Shown one piece after another: positions 1-5,602 of a stretch of DNA of 5,602 bases (within the stretch, counting starts at the first letter, position 1; every line of letters begins with the position of its first letter). The notes beneath the pieces were generated by a model. The model was not told the origin of the DNA, searched no databases, and worked only from the letters and a program-made list of their open reading frames with translations. Where the stretch lies: contig JAABRC010000148.1 in assembly GCA_011391115.1 (NCBI GenBank), forward strand, positions 1 to 5,602, read 5' to 3'. A program made the position numbers and the translations under genes. The DNA is from Candidatus Egaibacter danicus. Lineage in GTDB: Bacteria > Pseudomonadota > Gammaproteobacteria > Burkholderiales > Burkholderiaceae.

Positions 1-1293
<1,293 letters not shown>

Positions 1294-1318
1294 GCCACAG
1301 GCTTTGCACTCACCTTTC

Positions 1319-1323
1319 AAGGA
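1319..1323 (+). promoter_or_regulatory. Ribosome binding site of atpC
   Basis: AAGGA lies 6 nt upstream of the ATG at 1330 and is the only good Shine-Dalgarno match in the atpD-atpC spacer. It fixes the atpC start. Confidence 0.8.
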
Positions 1324-1329
1324 ACTGAT

Positions 1330-1746
1330 ATGAGCACCATCCATGTTGATGTTGTGAGCGCAGAGGAATCCATCTTCTCCGGCGAAGCCAAATTCGTGGC
1401 CTTGCCTGGTGAGGCTGGTGAACTCGGCATCTACCCGCGCCACACGCCGCTGATCAGCCGTATCAAGGCCGGTTCGGTGCGGATCGAATTGGCCGATGGC
1501 AGCGAAGAATTTGTGTTCGTGGCCGGCGGCATTCTGGAAGTGCAACCCAACCGCGTAACCGTGCTGTCAGACACCGCCGTTCGCGGCAAGGATCTGGACG
1601 ACGAGAAAGCCAACGCAGCCAAGGCTGCCGCAGAAGAGGCACTCAAGAATGCCAAGGGCGAGCTGGATATCGCCCGTGCACAGTCCGAACTGGCTGTCAT
1701 GGCGGCCCAGATTGCTGCTCTGCGCAAGTACCGCCAGAAAAAATAA
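1330..1746 (+). CDS. atpC: F1Fo ATP synthase subunit epsilon
   Basis: Epsilon is part of the rotating central stalk of F1. In bacteria its C-terminal helices can extend and inhibit ATP hydrolysis. The protein is 138 residues, close to the 139 of E. coli. Residues 1 to about 85 form the family's beta-sandwich, with the conserved stretch [16 protein letters not shown] at residues 27-42 and the segment ending [11 protein letters not shown]. Residues from about 88 to the end are Ala/Glu/Lys-rich and fit the two-helix C-terminal hairpin, ending in RKYRQKK. The ATG start is supported by an AAGGA ribosome binding site at 1319-1323, 6 nt upstream. It follows atpD by 36 bp, the usual last position in the atp operon, and a strong terminator starts about 45 bp downstream. 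A delta-type subunit from another rotary ATPase is excluded by this context. Confidence 0.97.
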   Translation: MSTIHVDVVSAEESIFSGEAKFVALPGEAGELGIYPRHTPLISRIKAGSVRIELADGSEEFVFVAGGILEVQPNRVTVLSDTAVRGKDLDDEKANAAKAAAEEALKNAKGELDIARAQSELAVMAAQIAALRKYRQKK

Positions 1747-1791
1747 CACCTTGCGCGCGGTGTGATTGTTGCGCAGCGAGACTGGTTATCG

Positions 1792-1831
1792 AAAAACCCC
1801 TGATCTGCAAAGATCAGGGGTTTTGTTTTTT
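1792..1831 (+). terminator. Intrinsic, probably bidirectional terminator after atpC
   Basis: A perfect 14-bp inverted repeat (arms 1793-1806 and 1811-1824) encloses a GCAA loop, a GNRA-type tetraloop that stabilises RNA hairpins. On the plus strand the stem core CCCCTGATCT/AGATCAGGGG is followed by TTTTGTTTTTT (1821-1831), giving the U-tract expected of Rho-independent termination of the atp operon. The left arm is preceded by A residues (from 1792), so the minus-strand transcript also gets a short U-tract. The convergent TPM gene ends at 1857, about 25 bp away, so one element probably serves both transcription units. Efficiency in the minus direction is inferred and is likely weaker because that T-tract is only about five bases. 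Confidence 0.93.
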
Positions 1832-1856
1832 GGGTGTTGTCAGTATCAGGCCAAAT

Positions 1857-2390
1857 TCAATTTAGCACTGGCGAATCGGGCAGTTCGTTGGGCCCGGCAG
1901 TGTCAGCGGACTCAGGGAAGTTGGATACCAGCACGGCGGACACCTCCTCCAGTGCCTGTGTCAGGCCATCCTCAAAGCGCCCGGCGGTGAAGGCTGTTCC
2001 CATGCGCTGGACCATCGCCTGCCACTGCGCGTCAGTCACAAAGGCCTTGAGCCCGCGGTCGGACACCAGCTCAATTTCGCGCTCCGCCAGCAACAGATAA
2101 ATCAGCACGCCGTTATTCTGTTGAGTGTCCCACACCCGCAGCCTGCCGAACATGGACAGGGCGCGCTCGCGGCACAACAACCGTATCGGCGTCTTGTGCC
2201 ATAGATGACGCCACAAATAACTCAACGGAAGGCCCGCCTCTACACAAATGCGGATCTCCCCACTGTGCCTTCGTTCGCTGGCAGCAACCCGGCGCGTTAG
2301 ACGCCCCAGCAGATCACTGCCAAAGGTCCGGCGGGTGTCGGATTCGTCCAACCACCGGTGCCTGAGGGTTGTCTTGAGGCGGTTCAACAT
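1857..2390 (-). CDS. Small cytosolic TPM-domain protein (TPM_phosphatase/DUF477 family)
   Basis: This is a 177-residue protein with no signal peptide or hydrophobic helix, so probably cytosolic. The family features are HSGEIRICVEAGLP (residues 42-55), a middle segment with FGRLRVWDTQQNNGVLIYLLLAEREIELVSDRGL (81-114), and a C-terminal helix region with the AGRFEDGL motif (136-143). The last 25 or so residues are Pro/Ser/Asp-rich and probably disordered. TPM domains are named after TLP18.3, Psb32 and MOLO-1. The plant TLP18.3 protein has been reported as an acid phosphatase, but activity here cannot be inferred. The ATG at 2390 is supported by GGGAG at 2400-2404 (minus strand), 9 nt upstream. 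It follows the second TPM gene by 15 nt and is the last gene of the lemA cluster. The family assignment is firm; the function is unknown. Confidence 0.9.
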   Translation of the reverse strand: MLNRLKTTLRHRWLDESDTRRTFGSDLLGRLTRRVAASERRHSGEIRICVEAGLPLSYLWRHLWHKTPIRLLCRERALSMFGRLRVWDTQQNNGVLIYLLLAEREIELVSDRGLKAFVTDAQWQAMVQRMGTAFTAGRFEDGLTQALEEVSAVLVSNFPESADTAGPNELPDSPVLN

Positions 2391-2405
2391 GTTGTTCGGC
2401 TCCCG

Positions 2406-3365
2406 TTACCAGTTGCCCGAGGCGCCACCGCCCCCAAAATCGCCGCCGCCACCGGAACTGAACCCGCCACCACCACTGCCACCGGACCATCCCCCACCGG
2501 TGCCGCCGCCCCATCCGCCCCCACCCAGTCCACCGCCGCTGCGTGGCCCGCGGCCCGATGAGGGGGGTGTGAATGAACCCGAGAGCAATGTGAAAATCAG
2601 CGCGGCCACGGCGGCGAGGCCACTGATCAGCAGGCTGGCCGTGACGACCATGGCCAACACCCCCACTCCGCCGCCGGTGATCACTGCACCCAGCTTGCGC
2701 CCGAACACACTGCGTGCCACCGCAGAAGCAATGGGCACGGCAAACAGCATGAAGATCAGGAAATCCATCCACTCCATCCCCATTGCGGCCAGAGGTCCGG
2801 TCTGGGTCGAGCGCACGGGTTCGGGCAGGGCTTCGCCTGATATCAGTGCGGTGATTCGGGTTACCGCAGCATCCAGCCCGCCCGCAAAGTCACCCTGCTT
2901 GAAGCGGGGCGTGATGACCTCGTCAATGATGCGTTTGGCCGCCAGATCGGGAATGGCTCCTTCCAGCGTCTTGGCCACTTCGATGCGGACCTTGCGGTCG
3001 TTCTTGGCGACAATGACCAGAACACCATCACCGACAGCGCGCCGCCCGATCTTCCATTCATTGGCCACCCGGTTGGCAAAGCTGGCAATGTCTTCCGGTT
3101 GTGTGGTGGGTAGCAGGTAGACCACCACTTGCGACCCCTTGGTCGCCTCAAATGCGGCCAGCTTCGCTTCCAGTGCCTGCTGTTGTGCCGCGTCCAGCGT
3201 GCCGGAGGTGTCGATCACCCGGGCGCCCAGCGGCGGGACCGGCAACACGCCTTGGGCAGTCGCCGAAATGGCAAGAAACAGCGCCAGACCAATCCAAGCC
3301 AGTGCGGAACGCAGCCATGTCAGCCCGCGCCCGGATGGACGAAAGCCAAAAAGGCCTGGCGACAT
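2406..3365 (-). CDS. Secreted/membrane TPM-domain protein with glycine-rich C-terminus (YgcG-like)
   Basis: From the ATG at 3365 the protein is 319 residues. A long N-terminal signal peptide has its hydrophobic core in LRSALAWIGLALFLAISATA, with likely cleavage after ATA (about residue 37). A TPM domain follows at about 50-175, from ARVIDTSGTLDAAQQQ through ANEWKIGRRAVGDGVLVIVAKNDRKV to ITPRFKQGDFAGGLDAAV. Next come a hydrophobic helix (about 199-217) and a longer hydrophobic stretch (about 225-261) that could be one or two membrane passes. The last 49 residues are almost all Gly with scattered Ser, Trp and Phe, ending GGGGASGNW, a hallmark of this family. An ATG at 3371 abuts the lemA stop codon. 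I prefer 3365 because AAGAAG (3375-3380) lies 9 nt before it but only 3 nt before 3371. The close junction suggests translational coupling to lemA. The TPM domain probably faces the periplasm. Biochemical role unknown. Confidence 0.92.
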   Translation of the reverse strand: MSPGLFGFRPSGRGLTWLRSALAWIGLALFLAISATAQGVLPVPPLGARVIDTSGTLDAAQQQALEAKLAAFEATKGSQVVVYLLPTTQPEDIASFANRVANEWKIGRRAVGDGVLVIVAKNDRKVRIEVAKTLEGAIPDLAAKRIIDEVITPRFKQGDFAGGLDAAVTRITALISGEALPEPVRSTQTGPLAAMGMEWMDFLIFMLFAVPIASAVARSVFGRKLGAVITGGGVGVLAMVVTASLLISGLAAVAALIFTLLSGSFTPPSSGRGPRSGGGLGGGGWGGGTGGGWSGGSGGGGFSSGGGGDFGGGGASGNW

Positions 3366-3371
3366 GTGCAT

Positions 3372-3968
3372 TTACTTCTTGAAATCAACCGTTGGTGGCG
3401 TTGAAATCTGCGCTTCGTTGGCGACAGTGAAACTGGGCTTGGCCTGATAGCCGAATACCATGGCAGTCAGGTTGGTCGGGAAACTGCGGGCAATTACGTT
3501 GTACTCCTGGATCGCCTGGATGTAGCGGTTGCGCGCGACGGTGATGCGGTTCTCGGTGCCTTCAAGCTGAACCCGCAGGTCGGCAAATCCCTGATTGGCC
3601 TTCAGGTTGGGGTAGGCCTCACTTACCGCCATCAGGCGCGACAGGGCGCTGCCCAACTCACCCTGCGCAGCCTGGAACTTGTTAAATGCCTCCGGGTTAT
3701 TCAGCGTTTCGGGCGTGACCTGAATCGACGTGGCCTTGGCTCGCGCTTCAATCACCTTGGTCAGCGTTTCCTGCTCGAAATTGGCCTCGCCTTTGACGGT
3801 GGCGACGATGTTGGGCACCAAGTCAGCACGGCGCTGGTATTGATTAAGCACTTCGCTCCAAGCCGACTTGGTCTGTTCGTCCAGACGCTGAAAGTCGTTA
3901 TAGCCGCAGCCTGTGAGCGAAGCCGTCAGCGTAAAAATGGCAGCCAATGTGATGAGCCAGCGTTTCAT
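3372..3968 (-). CDS. lemA: LemA family lipoprotein
   Basis: From the ATG at 3968 the protein has 198 residues, typical for LemA. The N-terminus MKRWLITLAAIFTLTASLTGC is a lipoprotein signal with lipobox LTGC, so Cys21 is the likely lipidated residue. The rest is the mostly helical LemA domain: YNDFQRLDEQTKSAWSEVLNQYQRRADLVPNIVATVKGEANFE, then LSRLMAVSEAYPNLKANQGFADLRVQLEGTENRI, then the YNVIARSFPTN segment. These are the best conserved parts of the family. Upstream ATGs at 3974 and 3989 are less likely, because the GGAG at 3977-3980 lies 8 nt before 3968 but only 2 nt before 3974, and 3968 gives a clean signal peptide. Family members are membrane-anchored and their molecular function is unresolved. 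It heads the operon with two TPM-domain genes, a recurrent neighbourhood for this family. Confidence 0.96.
   Translation of the reverse strand: MKRWLITLAAIFTLTASLTGCGYNDFQRLDEQTKSAWSEVLNQYQRRADLVPNIVATVKGEANFEQETLTKVIEARAKATSIQVTPETLNNPEAFNKFQAAQGELGSALSRLMAVSEAYPNLKANQGFADLRVQLEGTENRITVARNRYIQAIQEYNVIARSFPTNLTAMVFGYQAKPSFTVANEAQISTPPTVDFKK
3375..3380 (-). promoter_or_regulatory. Weak ribosome binding site inside the lemA 3' end
   Basis: AAGAAG forms the last two Lys codons of lemA and lies 9 nt upstream of the ATG at 3365. It is an imperfect Shine-Dalgarno match. It is too close (3 nt) to serve the ATG at 3371, so it favours the 3365 start of the TPM gene. Confidence 0.45.
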
Positions 3969-4119
3969 GTGCATATCTCCAAAAGACAATCCAAGAGGCT
4001 AGCATATCTGCATGGCAAAAATGCCGGATTCAAGCCCCGGCTGTCAGGTACCTGCGCTGCCCGTGTCCGAACCAGGCCAAACCACTGCAAAATCAAAGCT
4101 CCATCCCTGCCGGCAACCC
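3969..4119. other. Divergent intergenic region between lemA and the NTF2-like gene
   Basis: This 151-bp spacer should hold promoters for both the minus-strand lemA cluster and the plus-strand pair. I could not find a convincing -35/-10 pair in either direction. It contains two exact copies of GCATATCT (3971-3978 and 4002-4009), 31 bp apart start to start. It also contains the short palindrome GGCAAAAATGCC (4014-4025) and a GCCGG...CCGGC pair near 4023-4041. The reading frame of the NTF2-like gene is open back to an ATG at 4012, so part of this spacer could be coding. Confidence 0.4.
3977..3980 (-). promoter_or_regulatory. Ribosome binding site of lemA
   Basis: GGAG (minus strand) is 8 nt upstream of the ATG at 3968 and decides between three in-frame ATGs (3968, 3974, 3989). 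The two longer versions lack a suitably spaced site. Confidence 0.75.
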
Positions 4120-4569
4120 ATGATCAAAGCCAAATTCCAGGCCGCCACCTTCGGCGGCACGCCAGACGACGTTGAAGCCGCGTTCTATGACGCGATGCAG
4201 CATGGCGAGGTGGACAAGCTCATGGCCTGCTGGGCTGATGAGGACGACATAGTCTGCGTGCACCCGGGCGGCCCGCGGCTGATGGGGCCGGTGGCGATTC
4301 GCGCCGCGTTCGAGGCCATGTTTGCCAACGGCACCATTCAGGCCTCGCCGCAGCACCTGCGCCGGGTGGAGTCGGTTGCCAGCGCCGTTCACAGCCTGGT
4401 GGAACGCATCGAGGTGATGACGCCCGAAGGTCCGCGCCACGCCTACGTGGTGGCCACCAACGTGTTTCACAAAACTGCGCAGGGCTGGCGCATGGTCGTG
4501 CACCATGCGAGCCCGGGCACCAAACACGCCGCCGAGGCGAGCGCGGATGTGGCACAGGTGCTGCATTGA
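4120..4569 (+). CDS. NTF2-like / SnoaL-like (DUF4440-type) small domain protein
   Basis: This is a 149-residue protein from the ATG at 4120, the size of a single NTF2-like cone-shaped domain. It has an N-terminal helix region (TPDDVEAAFYDAMQHGEVDKLMACWADEDD, residues 14-43) and then VCVHPGGPRLMGPVAIRAAFEAMF (45-68), where His48 lies at the pocket typical of such folds. Beta strands follow, including VHSLVERIEVM (90-100), HAYVVATNVFHK (107-118) and GWRMVVHHASPG (122-133). These match the SnoaL/DUF4440 group. Members include ketosteroid isomerase-like enzymes and non-enzymatic ligand-binding proteins, so no reaction can be assigned. The frame extends upstream to an ATG at 4012 (185 residues), but that extension is Pro/Ser-rich and unlike the family, and neither start has a clear Shine-Dalgarno site. 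I prefer 4120 because the domain begins just after it. The hydrolase gene follows after 73 bp. Confidence 0.85.
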   Translation: MIKAKFQAATFGGTPDDVEAAFYDAMQHGEVDKLMACWADEDDIVCVHPGGPRLMGPVAIRAAFEAMFANGTIQASPQHLRRVESVASAVHSLVERIEVMTPEGPRHAYVVATNVFHKTAQGWRMVVHHASPGTKHAAEASADVAQVLH

Positions 4570-4642
4570 CGCAACAACCGATTTCACAGGGAAATATTGC
4601 TACTTCAGGCTGTCAGGCCTCGTCGTTATTGTGTAATAAGCT

Positions 4643-5602
4643 ATGAATTATGTAGCACCTGTCTGGTTGCCTGGAGGCAACCTCCAGACTATCTGGCCTG
4701 CCCTCTATTCCAGACGGGTGTTTGGTCCGCCCCCCCAATATCGCCGCGAACGCTGGACCACGCCGGATGGTGACTTCATTGATGTGGATCTCCTGGTGTC
4801 GGCTGGTCCCGTTGACTCGATCGGCGAGCCTGTGAGTGACAAACCACTGATGGTCATGTTTCACGGTCTGGAAGGTTCCTCGCGCAGTCATTACGCTGAA
4901 GCATTTGCCGATTTCTGCCAGGAACGCGGCATGGCGTTCGCGGTGGCACATTTCCGGGGCTGCAGTGGTGAACTCAACCATGGCCCGCGCGCCTACCACT
5001 CGGGTGATTTTGAGGAGATCGACTGGATCCTTCGACGGTTTCGTCACCAGCACGCGGGACCGATTGTCGCGGTGGGCATCTCGCTGGGCGGCAACGCGCT
5101 GATGCGCTGGGCTGGCGAGATGGGAGAGGCGGCGGCGCAGGTCGTGCAGGGCGTGGCGTCCGTATGCTCACCCATCGATCTGGTGGCGGGTGGCTGGGCG
5201 ATCGGACGGGGTTTCAACCGGCTGGTCTACACGCGCATGTTCCTGAACACCATGAAACCCAAAGCCATGCGCAAGCTGGCCCAGCACCCCGGGCTGTTTG
5301 ATGCGCAGGCGCTGCAGGCAGCGCGGGACTTGTACGAGTTCGACAACATCTTCACCGCGCCCGTTCATGGCTTCAAGAACACCGACGACTATTGGGCGCG
5401 CGCCTCGGCCAAGCCGCACTTGCATCGCATTCGCGTACCTGCACTGGTGGTGAATGCCCGAAACGACCCCTTCGTTCCAGCCTGGAGCCTGCCCCAGCAA
5501 AACGAGGTGGGCGACTTTGTCACGTTGTGGCAACCTGCGCACGGCGGCCACGTCGGCTTTCCTCAGGGCCGGGTGCCCGGCCATGTGCGCACCATGCCGG
5601 AT
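4643..5602 (+). CDS. YheT-family alpha/beta hydrolase, 3'-truncated by the window edge
   Basis: 320 residues are visible and the frame is still open at the right edge. E. coli YheT is about 340 residues, so only the C-terminus is missing. The start is well limited: an in-frame TAA at 4637-4639 precedes the ATG at 4643 by one codon. The family N-terminus is clear (WLPGGNLQTIWPALYSRR, residues 8-25, then ERWTTPDGDFIDVD). The oxyanion region is HGLEGSS at 74-80. The catalytic triad is visible: nucleophile Ser147 in GISLGGN, Asp275 in ARNDPF and His303 in GGHVGF. Related proteins are annotated as hydrolases or carboxylesterases of unknown physiological substrate, with no signal peptide and so presumably cytosolic. 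The family motif is usually GGHLQT; here it reads GGNLQT. No good Shine-Dalgarno site precedes the start. It is co-oriented with the NTF2-like gene and may share its transcript. Confidence 0.94.
   Translation, partial: MNYVAPVWLPGGNLQTIWPALYSRRVFGPPPQYRRERWTTPDGDFIDVDLLVSAGPVDSIGEPVSDKPLMVMFHGLEGSSRSHYAEAFADFCQERGMAFAVAHFRGCSGELNHGPRAYHSGDFEEIDWILRRFRHQHAGPIVAVGISLGGNALMRWAGEMGEAAAQVVQGVASVCSPIDLVAGGWAIGRGFNRLVYTRMFLNTMKPKAMRKLAQHPGLFDAQALQAARDLYEFDNIFTAPVHGFKNTDDYWARASAKPHLHRIRVPALVVNARNDPFVPAWSLPQQNEVGDFVTLWQPAHGGHVGFPQGRVPGHVRTMPD
4661..4689 (+). repeat. Bulged inverted repeat at the start of the hydrolase gene
   Basis: GTCTGGTTGCC (4661-4671) can pair with GGCAA (4676-4680) and CCAGAC (4684-4689), giving an 11-bp stem with a 3-nt bulge (CCT) and a TGGA loop. 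An alternative pairing is GGTTGCC with GGCAACC, a perfect 7-bp stem. It lies 18 nt inside the coding sequence, over the codons for the conserved VWLPGGNLQT segment. The repeat is seen directly; any regulatory role is inference. Confidence 0.6.

Noticed and set aside
1746..1763. Short inverted repeat ACACC...GGTGT just after the atpC stop
   Set aside because: It has only five base pairs around an 8-nt loop and no T-tract. The real terminator lies about 30 bp downstream.
2248..3120. A 290-codon plus-strand Pro-rich open frame
   Set aside because: It is antisense to both TPM genes. Its polyproline part is simply the complement of the Gly-rich tail codons, and the sense proteins have clear domains.
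3981..4045. Possible sigma70 promoter for lemA using minus-strand TTGAAT or TTGCCA with TATGCT
   Set aside because: TATGCT matches four of six -10 bases, but the -35-like hexamers are about 21 bp or 6 bp away rather than 16-18 bp.
4607..4620. AGGC...GCCT repeat between the NTF2-like gene and the hydrolase, as a terminator
   Set aside because: It is a four-base-pair stem with no following T-tract, so it is not supported as a terminator.
4597..4639. Possible promoter before the hydrolase (TTGCTA with GTTATT or TAATAA)
   Set aside because: The spacing is too long for GTTATT. A -10 at TAATAA would start transcription at or inside the ATG. Not convincing enough to annotate.
4613..5053. A 146-codon minus-strand open frame
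   Set aside because: It overlaps the N-terminal half of the hydrolase, whose plus-strand frame has WLPGG, HGLEGSS and the catalytic triad. The antisense translation has no recognisable features.
5168..5584. A 138-codon minus-strand open frame
   Set aside because: It is antisense to the hydrolase region holding the catalytic Asp and His. It has no domain and looks like a shadow frame.

Overview
The window looks like ordinary chromosomal DNA from a betaproteobacterium, probably of the order Burkholderiales and possibly Comamonadaceae. The main clue is the ATP synthase beta subunit. It is close to the proteobacterial consensus but carries a short extra segment (NLEKLEDSK) before [10 protein letters not shown], which I recall from Burkholderiales sequences. 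The GC-rich coding DNA with GC-ending codons fits as well. The genus call is from memory and was not checked by a search.

Layout. Positions 1-1746 (+) hold the 3' end of the F1Fo ATP synthase operon: atpD, cut by the left window edge, then a complete atpC. A strong intrinsic terminator follows at 1792-1831. It is a perfect 14-bp stem with a GCAA loop and has T-tracts on both strands, so it probably also ends the convergent transcription unit to its right. Positions 1857-3968 (-) hold a compact three-gene cluster read right to left: a LemA-family lipoprotein, a secreted or membrane TPM-domain protein with a glycine-rich tail (YgcG-like), and a small cytosolic TPM-domain protein. Gaps are 6 nt or less and 15-21 nt, so the three are almost certainly one operon. 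A 151-bp divergent spacer (3969-4119) separates this cluster from two plus-strand genes. These are an NTF2/SnoaL-like small protein (4120-4569) and a YheT-family alpha/beta hydrolase (4643 to the right edge) that lacks only its C-terminal end.

How they work together. AtpD and AtpC are parts of the same F1 motor: the catalytic subunit and the regulatory stalk subunit. The LemA and TPM proteins are families that commonly occur side by side. The lipobox, signal peptide and membrane helices suggest a membrane- or periplasm-facing complex plus one cytosolic member, but no biochemical role can be read from sequence. The NTF2-like protein and the hydrolase are co-oriented with a 73-bp gap and may be co-transcribed. 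Nothing links them by mechanism.

I found no mobile elements, tRNA or rRNA genes, CRISPR arrays or defence genes. I do not think the window contains a novel system. The points most worth a second look are the LemA-TPM-TPM cluster and a bulged hairpin just inside the hydrolase reading frame.
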